Assembly (NCBI GenBank): GCA_964631345.1
Contig: CAZVWE010000001.1
Location: forward strand, 1-64,000
Length of the DNA stretch: 64,000 nt
Source of the DNA: MGBC163016 sp964631345
GTDB taxonomy: Bacteria > Actinomycetota > Coriobacteriia > Coriobacteriales > Eggerthellaceae
Reading direction: 5' to 3'
Every line of letters begins with the position of its first letter. Position 1 is the first letter of the stretch. A model generated the notes under the pieces. The model searched no databases. It had not been told where the DNA came from and was given only the letters and a program-made list of their open reading frames with translations. The position numbers were made by a program, and so were the translations under genes. Below, piece by piece: positions 1 to 7,742 of the stretch.

Positions 1-108
1 CTTGAAGGTTCGAAAAAAGAAACCTCAAAGTATGTAGCTTTCCGGCTCTAACTCGGCAATCCGTCGTGTCGGCAGTCGGAGCATACTGCAACACGAAGGG
101 TTGTTAAC
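1..108 (+). promoter_or_regulatory. Structured 5' leader of the Mg2+-transport pair, identity unresolved
   Basis: The bases before the first gene can fold. AGTATG (29-34) pairs with CATACT (82-87), and TCCG (41-44) pairs with CGGA (77-80). A smaller hairpin CCG(61-63)/CGG(70-72) lies inside, and another hairpin GGTT(7-10)/AACC(21-24) lies at the very left edge. The gene downstream makes a metal-responsive leader such as an M-box an obvious thought, but I do not see a convincing M-box core, and the element may be cut by the window edge. The ribosome binding site GAAGGG (95-100) follows the long stem. The nested pairing is seen; any ligand is inference. Confidence 0.4.
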
Positions 109-1470
109 TTGCTTTATCTATCTCAAATGATCGGCAAGCCTGTGGTCGATGCTGCAGGTGAAAAGATCGGTACGATATCAGATCTAGCCATTTCCACTGG
201 CGAGGTTTTCCCACGCATTACTAGCCTTGCATTCAAAGGGCCAGGGCATGTTCCATTTATGATCTCATGGCGAAAGTACGTGAATCGCTTTGATGAAGAC
301 GGGATCGTGCTTTCTGTGGATGCAAAAGACATCCGCTTTAGCTACCTTCAACCCGATGAGGTATTGCTTGCGCGCGATTTAATGAACCGCCAGATTGTGG
401 ATACTCAAGGCATGAAAGTTGTCCGCGTAAACGATCTCAAGCTTTCTCAATCAGGAACCCAGCTTCGACTTTTAGGTGCCGAAGTGGGAGTGCGTGGAAT
501 TTTGCGAGGTCTCCATCCCCTGCTTGAACGCATAGTTGTTCGAATTTCCAAATTGTTCAAGCAAAGATTTGATGAACAAATAATTGCTTGGAACTACATG
601 GATCTACTTGATCGAGATCTATCGGAAGTACAGCTTTCTGTCTCTCATAAGCGTTTAGACGAACTGCATCCGGCAGATGTTGCAGATATTCTCGAACAAC
701 TTGATCCCCAACAGCGAGCAAGTGTTTTCAAGCATCTAGATGAAGCCTCTGCATCTGATGCAATATCTGAGATGGAAGATGACGTTCAAGCTGAATTCTT
801 AGATGACCTAGATGACGCAACCGCTGCACAACTTATCGGCAACATGGATCCTGACGATGCTGCTGACATCGTGCGTGACCTTCCCTATGAAAAGGCAGAA
901 ACGCTTTTGCGCCTTATGGGCGTTGAGGACGCAAAGGAGATACGAGAGCTTCTAGGATTTAAAGATGGCACTGCAGGTGGCATGATGACCACTCAGTACG
1001 TTTTGGTTTCCGAAGATGCAACCGTGCAAGACACAATTGAGGTTTTGCGTGATCTCGAAGAGGACTTTCCGACCGTTCATTATGTTTATGTATCTGACGC
1101 ATACGGAAAGCTAATAGGTGTGCTTTCACTTCGAACCTTAGTACTTGCATCGGCAACAACAAAAATATCCGAAATTATGTATACAGACGTAATCTCTGTA
1201 ACTCCTGATGAAGTTGAAACTGATGTTGTTGAAGACATCTTCAAATATGACATTCCAGCAATGCCTGTCATAGATGAAAACGGATTTATGTTAGGCATTG
1301 TTACTACAGAAGATGCGTGGGATGCGATCGAAGAAGAAGCTGCAAGCGAGAAAAAGCAATCCAACATCTTGCGTGTATTAGGCATAATCTTTGGCACTAT
1401 TGCAATACTTGCACTCTACACCATAGTACTCGTTCAAATCCTTGCTGCCACAGGCATGCTGGGGGACTGA
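109..1470 (+). CDS. PRC-barrel/MgtE-N/CBS protein, probable Mg2+-sensing partner of the adjacent transporter
   Basis: This 453-residue protein has the cytoplasmic parts of the MgtE magnesium channel without its five-helix pore. A PRC-barrel-like domain covers residues 1-80 and a second related segment about 85-160. The acidic helical-repeat MgtE_N domain runs from about 184 to 275 (LHPADVADIL, DDAADIVRDL). The MgtE linker signature TAGGMMTT is at 288-295, a CBS pair at 297-410, and one hydrophobic helix at 420-445. In MgtE the N and CBS domains bind Mg2+ and close the pore. Here they could do the same for the transporter encoded 18 bases downstream; that is inference. The start is TTG with GAAGGG eight bases upstream. 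The missing pore is the odd feature: by itself the protein should not transport. Confidence 0.85.
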   Translation: MLYLSQMIGKPVVDAAGEKIGTISDLAISTGEVFPRITSLAFKGPGHVPFMISWRKYVNRFDEDGIVLSVDAKDIRFSYLQPDEVLLARDLMNRQIVDTQGMKVVRVNDLKLSQSGTQLRLLGAEVGVRGILRGLHPLLERIVVRISKLFKQRFDEQIIAWNYMDLLDRDLSEVQLSVSHKRLDELHPADVADILEQLDPQQRASVFKHLDEASASDAISEMEDDVQAEFLDDLDDATAAQLIGNMDPDDAADIVRDLPYEKAETLLRLMGVEDAKEIRELLGFKDGTAGGMMTTQYVLVSEDATVQDTIEVLRDLEEDFPTVHYVYVSDAYGKLIGVLSLRTLVLASATTKISEIMYTDVISVTPDEVETDVVEDIFKYDIPAMPVIDENGFMLGIVTTEDAWDAIEEEAASEKKQSNILRVLGIIFGTIAILALYTIVLVQILAATGMLGD

Positions 1471-1488
1471 TTTTAAGAAGGGGGCAAA

Positions 1489-2784
1489 ATGAAATTGAAC
1501 AAATTAGTGCTCCCTGAAGAGTCTCAAAAAAACATTACGAACGACAATTCAAAACCACATCGCAATAAACTGCTCATGGCACTTACCGCAATGGGGCCTG
1601 GCATTGTCACGGCAATGGCCGGAAATGATGCTGGTGGAATATCAACCTATTCAAGCGCAGGTGCTACATTTGGTTTCAAGACACTTTGGGTAATCCCAAT
1701 AATGTGCATCATGCTTGCCATAGTAGAGATTACGGCTGCGCGAATGGGGGCAGTCACAGGCAAAGGTTTTGCTGCTCTTATACGTGAGAAATTCGGAATC
1801 CGCCTTACTGCACTTGCCATGGCCGCGCTGCTCATAGGAAACGTTGCAACCACGTTTTCTGAATTTGCGGGCATTGCATCAGGGATGGAGATGTTTGGGG
1901 TCTCAAAATACATCTCAGTGCCTGTGGCAGCTATTGCTGTATGGATCTTGATAGTGGGCGGATCGTATAAACGGGTTCAAAATGTCTTTATCGCACTTTC
2001 ATTTGTGTTTTTAACATACGTTATTGCTGCTTTTATGGCACAGCCCGATTGGACAAGTGCACTAGAAGCCACTGTTATGCCTTCTTTTGAATCCAATGCA
2101 AGCTATGCTTCCCTTTTGATAGCAATGGTTGGAACCACTATTGCCCCATGGATGATGTTTTTCAATCAATCCAATGTTGTTGAAAAAGGACTTACCCCTG
2201 ATGACATGTTTTCACAAAAAGTGGATGCTATATCAGGAACGATAGCGGCTTGCTTAGTCGCATGGTTCATCATCGTAACTACAGGATCAGTGTTATTTCC
2301 AGCAGGAATCCAGATAGAAAATGCCGCCGATGCCGCGATTGCACTAGAGCCATTTGCTGGCGAATATGCAAAAGCATTATTTGCAATCGGATTGATCGCA
2401 GCATCATTTCTTGCAGCATGCGTACTTCCGCTAACAACAGCTTTTGTAGTGTGTGAGGCATTTGGCTGGGAAGCTGGAGTTTCTTTTAAATGGAAAGAAG
2501 CTCCTTTGTTCAAAGGTATATTTACCTTTGTGATCGTTTTTGCAGCTCTAGTTGTGTTGATTCCAAACGTGAATCTTTTAGCAATGATGCTAACTTCTCA
2601 ATTTGTAAATGGAGTAATACTTCCTGTGCTTCTTGCATTTATGGCACTGATTGCATCTGATTCACGCATCATGGGAAAACTTAAAGTTGGAAAAATATCG
2701 ACTGTTCTTATTTGGACTACTGTAATAGTTGTAGCCATTCTCACAGTTGCAACTTTTACAATGCAAGCACTAAGGCTTACGTAA
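1489..2784 (+). CDS. Nramp-related Mg2+ transporter (NRMT clade)
   Basis: A 431-residue, roughly 11-helix SLC11/Nramp-fold carrier. The canonical metal-binding motifs are altered. The helix-1 DPGN is replaced by D47-A-G-G50, and the helix-6 MPH motif by A219-P-W221, so the soft methionine ligand and the asparagine are both gone. Loss of the methionine is the known hallmark of Nramp-related magnesium transporters, described from Clostridium and Eggerthella, which carry Mg2+ and Mn2+ instead of selecting transition metals. I therefore do not call it MntH. It follows the MgtE-like gene by 18 bases with the ribosome site AAGGGGG, and the pair is probably one transcript. Substrate preference is inferred from motif residues only. 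Confidence 0.85.
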   Translation: MKLNKLVLPEESQKNITNDNSKPHRNKLLMALTAMGPGIVTAMAGNDAGGISTYSSAGATFGFKTLWVIPIMCIMLAIVEITAARMGAVTGKGFAALIREKFGIRLTALAMAALLIGNVATTFSEFAGIASGMEMFGVSKYISVPVAAIAVWILIVGGSYKRVQNVFIALSFVFLTYVIAAFMAQPDWTSALEATVMPSFESNASYASLLIAMVGTTIAPWMMFFNQSNVVEKGLTPDDMFSQKVDAISGTIAACLVAWFIIVTTGSVLFPAGIQIENAADAAIALEPFAGEYAKALFAIGLIAASFLAACVLPLTTAFVVCEAFGWEAGVSFKWKEAPLFKGIFTFVIVFAALVVLIPNVNLLAMMLTSQFVNGVILPVLLAFMALIASDSRIMGKLKVGKISTVLIWTTVIVVAILTVATFTMQALRLT

Positions 2785-2807
2785 CTACGTTTATGCCACG
2801 CGTGTTT

Positions 2808-3425
2808 TCATGCAAGCTTGCATTCATGTAAACGATCGCTTTCTGCTCGCAATCTATCTGAAAGATAATCCCCAATACGAGACTCATCCTTTATGCAACG
2901 AATAAGCATGTCCATTGTTATGCTGTTAAGGTATGCCTCGTAACTTGTAAGAGCAAAGGACATAGCTACATTCATGCTCTCAACCATTTGTGGAAGTGCT
3001 TTAGTTTGAGCCTGAGCATGCCCGATGTCTAGATGATTATCTGGCGACTCTTCTTCATCAACATTTATCAAATTGCACTGTACTTTGTCTTGACGTTGCC
3101 CTGCATCATTGTATTGAACTGCATCTTTTTGCTGTCCTGCATCTTTTTGCGAATTGTCTTTGTGCTGTGGTTTATCCTCTTTTACAGCGTTGATAACATC
3201 TAAAAATGTGATGCCATCTATAGGCTTTGCTAGCATATATCCGCCAGTTTTTCCTGCTTTGGCTTCTATGATGCCTGCATTTCTAAGAAGTTGTGCGAGT
3301 TGAATTAGATAATCCCTTGGAACTGCAATAGCGGTTGAGATTTCCTTAGAAGAATATATGCCGCCATTCATTGCTAAATACAAAACCGTGCGAAGAGCAT
3401 AGTCTGTGGATGCTTTTAGTTGCAA
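2808..3425 (-). CDS. Rrf2-family transcriptional regulator
   Basis: A 205-residue protein whose first 85 residues form the Rrf2 winged helix (MQLKASTDYALRTVLYLA at the N-terminus, then the recognition helix around VPRDYLIQLAQLLRNAGI and the wing KTGGYMLAKP). Rrf2 proteins that carry an Fe-S cluster have a cysteine triad near residue 90-110. Here that stretch is replaced by a repetitive Lys/Asp/Gln-rich insert (QKDAGQQKDAVQ, then NDAGQRQDKVQ), and only scattered cysteines occur further on. It is unlikely to be an IscR/NsrR-type cluster sensor. Start is TTG with AGGAGG seven bases upstream. It lies downstream of the nhaC-type gene, behind a terminator, so it probably has its own promoter. Target unknown. 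Confidence 0.8.
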   Translation of the reverse strand: MQLKASTDYALRTVLYLAMNGGIYSSKEISTAIAVPRDYLIQLAQLLRNAGIIEAKAGKTGGYMLAKPIDGITFLDVINAVKEDKPQHKDNSQKDAGQQKDAVQYNDAGQRQDKVQCNLINVDEEESPDNHLDIGHAQAQTKALPQMVESMNVAMSFALTSYEAYLNSITMDMLIRCIKDESRIGDYLSDRLRAESDRLHECKLA

Positions 3426-3606
3426 CTTAATGCCTCCTATACAAAGTACGTAGCAAAAAATTACCGTTTGTCACCCCTTAAAAGCACGGCATATTAAATT
3501 TGACAACAAGTTATTAAGAACGATTCACTTGCACGTAAAAATAAAACATCGAATAAAGCAAATAGGTAATCCTAGAAACAATTGTTCATGTCCCGAAATG
3601 CTTACA

Positions 3607-3638
3607 TAAAAAGGTGCGCAGATATAACCTGCGCACCT
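3607..3638 (-). terminator. Rho-independent terminator of the NhaC-type gene
   Basis: A perfect 10-bp stem AGGTGCGCAG (3612-3621) / CTGCGCACCT (3629-3638) with a 7-base loop. On the minus strand it is followed by five T residues (3612-3608). It sits about 40 bases past the stop of the antiporter gene and before the Rrf2 gene. Confidence 0.85.
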
Positions 3639-3678
3639 AAAATCACACCCAACTAAAATCTGTCTATCTAAACAAAAA

Positions 3679-5412
3679 CTATGCTTTCTTAGACTTCGCT
3701 TTCGCCCCTGCAATTTTATGAAGCACTAAAGTGCCTACTACGACAAGAACAAGTCCTATTAAAAGTGGAATCCAAGGACTCTTTATAAAGCCAGCAATTA
3801 TGTAGCAAATCAGGCAAACAACCATAACGAGTGTTGCATAAGGAATCTGTGTTGCCACATGGCGTAAGTGATTACATTTAGCTCCAGCAGAAGACAAAAT
3901 TGTCGTATCTGAGATTGGTGAAATATGGTCACCATAAACAGCGCCTGCCAACGTTGAGCCAACAGCAACCAAAAACAGCGGATCGCTCGCATCAAAGATG
4001 CCAATAACAATCGGAAGAATTAAAGCAACAGTTCCCCATGAGGTTCCCATAGCAAATCCAATAAATGCAGCAATCACAAAAATGATCCCTGGCAAGATAT
4101 CAAGCCCCACACCCAAGTTATCAATAAATCCTGAAACAAATTCTCCTGTGCCAAGCAAATAACGACAAACACCACCAAGGCTCCACGCAAGAACAAGAAT
4201 CATAATTGCGCCAACCATAGAGCGAACGCCTTCAGACATGGCGTCCATAAACCCACCAAGTGTTGTCAACTTACGCGGTAAGAACATAATTCCTGCGACA
4301 CAAAGAGCTACGCATACACCAACGCAAAGACCCATTACCGGGTTTTCGCCAACAGCTGTTGCAAAGTCCACACCTTCGAAGAATCCGCCACAATAAAGCA
4401 TTCCAAGAATAGAGAAAACTATCAAAACAATGATTGGAATGATCAGGTCATAAACTTTGCCTTTTTCAGAAATATTAAGACCTTTGTATTCCTCAAGAGT
4501 AGTCGCAGCAGCCTCTTCTATATCGGCGCGTTCTGTAACTTTAGGCGGAAGCCCAGGGTTAAATTCGCTACCATCTTCAGTAGGAGCAGATAGAATTGCT
4601 TCAATCTTGCCAACCTTACCCTCTGGTAAATTACCAGCGCCTGATAAAAGTTTCTCTTCTGCATGCCCTGCAGCTTCTTCAAGCTTTTCTTCTTCAACAG
4701 CATCCTCTGCTGGCACTGCGTTGTGATTAGAAGCTGATTGCGCTGCAAGCATCGGACCGTAATCTAAATTAGTAACCAACATAAAGAACACAAAGAATAT
4801 CGTAAGCAGCGCATAGAAGTTATAAGGAATAGATGCAACAAAGGTATTGAAGCCACCTTCTCCTAAATAACCACCCACAGCTACTGCCCACGAAGAAACA
4901 GGAGCAATGATGCAAACAGGTGCTGCTGTTGAGTCAATAATCCATGCAAGTTTCTCACGACTTATATGGAAGCGATCAGTGATCGGACGCATGACGGCAC
5001 CGACAGTTAAACAATTGAAGTAGTCATCAACAAAAATTATGATTCCAAGCACCGCTGTTAGAATTTGTGCAACCTTAGCATTTTTAATATGAACTGAAAC
5101 CCATTCCGCATATGCTTTTGATCCACCAGACACTGCAATCACAACCGTGAGTGCACCCAGTAGCGCAAGGAATAAGAGTAACGCCCCATTTCCGGCGATT
5201 TGTTCGGCCATCATCTGTGGAACCATCGTAAACGATGCAACCAATTGCTCCACACCCGCGCCATTTGCTGTGAACTGATAAATTATCATGCCCACAAAAA
5301 CACCGACAGTTAGAGAAGAATATACTTCCTTCGTGATCATGGCTAACGCAAGCGCCAAAAGAGGTGGCACAATAGACCATGCTCCGCTGGAGACAAGCTC
5401 GAAGCCTTCCAT
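3679..5412 (-). CDS. NhaC-family Na+/H+ antiporter-like transporter
   Basis: A 577-residue polytopic membrane protein with the NhaC-type antiporter architecture. The N-terminal half carries the family's VDDYFNCL and DSTAAPVCIIAP stretches. The C-terminal half carries FAMGTSWGTVALILPI and YGDHISPISDTTILSSAG, both typical of this superfamily. NhaC-family proteins exchange Na+ or organic ions for protons or for another organic ion (as in malate/lactate and arginine/ornithine variants), so the exact substrate is open. An unusual hydrophilic, Glu-rich cytoplasmic loop at about residues 217-311 splits the two halves. The gene appears to be monocistronic, with its own terminator at 3607-3638. Confidence 0.8.
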   Translation of the reverse strand: MEGFELVSSGAWSIVPPLLALALAMITKEVYSSLTVGVFVGMIIYQFTANGAGVEQLVASFTMVPQMMAEQIAGNGALLLFLALLGALTVVIAVSGGSKAYAEWVSVHIKNAKVAQILTAVLGIIIFVDDYFNCLTVGAVMRPITDRFHISREKLAWIIDSTAAPVCIIAPVSSWAVAVGGYLGEGGFNTFVASIPYNFYALLTIFFVFFMLVTNLDYGPMLAAQSASNHNAVPAEDAVEEEKLEEAAGHAEEKLLSGAGNLPEGKVGKIEAILSAPTEDGSEFNPGLPPKVTERADIEEAAATTLEEYKGLNISEKGKVYDLIIPIIVLIVFSILGMLYCGGFFEGVDFATAVGENPVMGLCVGVCVALCVAGIMFLPRKLTTLGGFMDAMSEGVRSMVGAIMILVLAWSLGGVCRYLLGTGEFVSGFIDNLGVGLDILPGIIFVIAAFIGFAMGTSWGTVALILPIVIGIFDASDPLFLVAVGSTLAGAVYGDHISPISDTTILSSAGAKCNHLRHVATQIPYATLVMVVCLICYIIAGFIKSPWIPLLIGLVLVVVGTLVLHKIAGAKAKSKKA

Positions 5413-5526
5413 CTAAGTCCCTTCATCTGACTTATAAGTATGAATACTTTAGTTCAATGGAGGAACTTTATGGGGTTTTATAGGGTCATCTATGGATTTA
5501 TAGGGGCTTTTTCAGGACTAACGGCA

Positions 5527-5988
5527 TCATACCAAACCATTAAATCCCAACTGCCTAGATGCCTCATATGCAGCAATCGCAACAGCGTTTGACAAATTCA
5601 AGGAACGCAGATCTTCGCGCATAGGAATGCGCACACAATCATCTTGTCTGGCCGTTAGAATCTCTGGCGAAATACCTGCGCTTTCGCGTCCAAAAACCAA
5701 AATATCTTCATCTGAATAAGTCACATCTGTATAAAACTTCGTCGCAGAACCTGTAAATAAATGAAGCTTCATACCCTCTGTTGCTTCTAAAAATTTATCT
5801 GTACTTGGCCAATGCTTAATTTCTACTTCGTTCCAATAATCGCATCCTGCTCGCTTTAGATTTCTTTCGGTAAGAACAAATCCCATAGGTTCTGTGATGT
5901 GTAAAACAGCTCCCAGACAGGCACAAGTACGAGCAATGTTTCCCGTGTTTTGAGGAATCTCTGGTTCAAGCAATGCAATCTGAATCAT
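5527..5988 (-). CDS. trmL: tRNA (cytidine(34)-2'-O)-methyltransferase
   Basis: A 153-residue SPOUT methyltransferase, the standard length for TrmL, which 2'-O-methylates the wobble nucleotide of certain leucine tRNAs using SAM. Family motifs are visible: the N-terminal PEIPQNTGNIARTCA, the central FGRESAGI, and the C-terminal trefoil-knot segment RIPMREDLRSLNLSNAVAIA that binds SAM. The gene starts ATG with GGTGAT upstream. It is the last gene of the minus-strand housekeeping block, 132 bases after bioY, and may have its own promoter. Confidence 0.93.
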   Translation of the reverse strand: MIQIALLEPEIPQNTGNIARTCACLGAVLHITEPMGFVLTERNLKRAGCDYWNEVEIKHWPSTDKFLEATEGMKLHLFTGSATKFYTDVTYSDEDILVFGRESAGISPEILTARQDDCVRIPMREDLRSLNLSNAVAIAAYEASRQLGFNGLV

Positions 5989-6046
5989 ATTTAATCACCC
6001 AAAATGTCATATAAGTACTTATTTCCAAGTTGTTTACTATTAAACT

Positions 6047-6069
6047 GGCGTCTTTATCAAACCGACGCC
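6047..6069 (-). terminator. Possible weak terminator after bioY
   Basis: The stem GGCGTC (6047-6052) / GACGCC (6064-6069) lies about 50 bases beyond the bioY stop. On the minus strand it is followed by AGTTTAATAG, so the T-tract is poor. It is the only hairpin I see between bioY and trmL. Confidence 0.3.
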
Positions 6070-6120
6070 TCGACGTCTTCGAGCAGAAAGTGTGTTCTTA
6101 TCTAAGCGCCTATTTCCAAA

Positions 6121-6843
6121 TTACATGTTGTCACATGTGCTGCAAAAATTTCTACCAAGCGCCATATTCACCGCTTTAGCACAAGCTGCAGCGCAGATAA
6201 TTTTGATTAAATCAGGAATTATAAAAGGAGCACATGACACAGCGAAGGCCTGCCCAATTTCAACACTTGCCACATATGCATATTGGATGCAGCCTACCGT
6301 ATAAGCACAGACAGTAAATACCACTCCAGCCAGAATATATGAAGCTACTTGAATGACTGATACAACAGAAGGCGAGATGGATGTTTTTCTTGAAGTTAAA
6401 ACTTTTGATACATGCAATCTAATAACCCAAAGAATCGCAACCGCAATACTTACACCGACTAAGTATCCTAGGAGAAATCCTCCTGTGGGGCCAAATATAA
6501 CTCCTAAGCCACCCCGCATTCCTGAAAAAACCGGAACGCCTAAAGTTCCAAGCAAGACATATAGAAATATTGCACTTATCGCTTGTTTAGGAGTAAGTAC
6601 GCACATCATCAAAGGTACTGCAAACATCTGCAACGTAAAAGGAATAGGGCCTATAGGAACAACGATCCAAGCGCTTACGGCATACAGAGCAATCGCAAGT
6701 CCAACCATTGCAACATCTTTTGCATGGGTTGATGAATTGGACTTAATAACTACATTTCCGTCCTGTGTAAGCACGGTGCTATCACCAAGACCTGCCGCAG
6801 ACTCACTTTGTGCAGAAATAGGGTTCTTCTCTTTTAATGCCAT
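6121..6843 (-). CDS. bioY: Biotin transporter BioY (ECF S component)
   Basis: A 240-residue protein. Residues 1-42 are a polar extension without obvious homology. The remainder is the six-helix BioY domain, beginning near VAMVGLAIALYAVSAW, with the family segments PIPFTLQMFAVPL, YVLLGTLGVPVFSG and GPTGGFLLGY. BioY is the substrate-capture protein for biotin and works alone or with the shared ECF ATPase/T module, which is not in this window. It follows birA by 83 bases, so biotin uptake and biotin attachment are linked. The ribosome site AAGGGGGAAGG fixes the start. The extension is longer than usual for the family. Confidence 0.92.
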   Translation of the reverse strand: MALKEKNPISAQSESAAGLGDSTVLTQDGNVVIKSNSSTHAKDVAMVGLAIALYAVSAWIVVPIGPIPFTLQMFAVPLMMCVLTPKQAISAIFLYVLLGTLGVPVFSGMRGGLGVIFGPTGGFLLGYLVGVSIAVAILWVIRLHVSKVLTSRKTSISPSVVSVIQVASYILAGVVFTVCAYTVGCIQYAYVASVEIGQAFAVSCAPFIIPDLIKIICAAACAKAVNMALGRNFCSTCDNM

Positions 6844-6926
6844 ACCTTCCCCCTTATAACCTAGATTAGTTTATCCTCTTGAGACACCTCGGAATATCTT
6901 GGAATGTTCGGATTGTTCGAAATTTC

Positions 6927-7742
6927 TCATAGTATATGTGCTTCATTGGCAATAACAGCTAAAACACTGCCTTCGCTATAGTCGTTTGTTTGAAGCAACA
7001 ATCTAGCTGAAGCATCAACTCCAATGACGACACCATCAACTATGCCTCTTTTATTATCTAAACATTCAACTGAAACTCTATGCCCACAAAGCATTAATGC
7101 TTTGTTATATTCATCAACAAAACTAGAAAAAGACTCTTCAAGCCATTTTGAATATTGCTCATCTAGCTGCTTCAACAGTTCAACAAGCACATCATCTATA
7201 GAAATATTGACACCTTCAGGCAACATATCTTCGATGTATGCTTTGGGTCTGTCTGTAAAACTAGTCAGAGAACCATCAGCTACAGAATCATCGGCGTGCA
7301 AAATATTAATTCCAATTCCAATGCATACCGCATCCCCAATTGCCTCAACCGATATCCCACATAATTTACTGTACGCAAGCTTCCCGTCAGATGACACTTT
7401 GTCTTTAGAAAACACAACATCGTTTGGCCATTTGATTCTGATAAAAGATTTCTGCGAATCATCGCAGAGACTGCACAATGTTCGCTGTACTGCAATGCTT
7501 GCTAAAAGACCTAACGTAGTTAGACGTGAAGCATCAATTCCGTGTATGGCCGGCCTAAGCAGTACCGATACATAAAGCCCACCTTCAGGGCTAGACCAAA
7601 CATGTCCGCGCCTTCCATACCCAGCAGTTTGTCTCTTTGCGCATATTGCATAGCCTTCTGAGACATCATTTCTAATAGCTTCTTTTACTACATCGTTGGT
7701 AGAAGTTACCTCGAGTCGTTGCTCAAGCCTAAAACGTCCCAT
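6927..7742 (-). CDS. birA: Biotin-[acetyl-CoA-carboxylase] ligase without a DNA-binding domain
   Basis: The enzyme activates biotin with ATP and attaches it to a lysine of biotin carrier proteins. Catalytic motifs are the GYGRRGH loop (biotinyl-AMP binding), the GGLYVSVLLRP strand and KWPNDV. About 270 residues long, it begins directly with the ligase domain, so there is no helix-turn-helix and it should not repress biotin genes as E. coli BirA does. I place the start at the ATG at 7742, which overlaps the folPK stop as TGATG and has GGAAG five bases upstream. An ATG at 7754 would add four residues. It is translationally coupled to folPK and followed by bioY. Confidence 0.92.
   Translation of the reverse strand: MGRFRLEQRLEVTSTNDVVKEAIRNDVSEGYAICAKRQTAGYGRRGHVWSSPEGGLYVSVLLRPAIHGIDASRLTTLGLLASIAVQRTLCSLCDDSQKSFIRIKWPNDVVFSKDKVSSDGKLAYSKLCGISVEAIGDAVCIGIGINILHADDSVADGSLTSFTDRPKAYIEDMLPEGVNISIDDVLVELLKQLDEQYSKWLEESFSSFVDEYNKALMLCGHRVSVECLDNKRGIVDGVVIGVDASARLLLQTNDYSEGSVLAVIANEAHIL

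Noticed and set aside
1..108. M-box, c-di-GMP-I, ydaO or cobalamin riboswitch at the left edge
   Set aside because: Pairing is present, but none of the conserved core stretches I know for these classes could be aligned convincingly.
1489..2784. Calling the Nramp gene mntH (Mn2+/H+ symporter)
   Set aside because: The DPGN and MPH motifs that define transition-metal Nramps are replaced by DAGG and APW, so an Mg2+-type NRMT is more likely.
2811..2824. Palindrome ATGCAAGCTTGCAT as a terminator between the Nramp and Rrf2 genes
   Set aside because: It lies within the Rrf2 coding end, is short, and has no T-tract on either strand.
5455..5515. Repeated TTTATAGGG-type bases before the NhaC gene as a CRISPR-like or iteron array
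   Set aside because: There are only two loose copies without uniform spacers.
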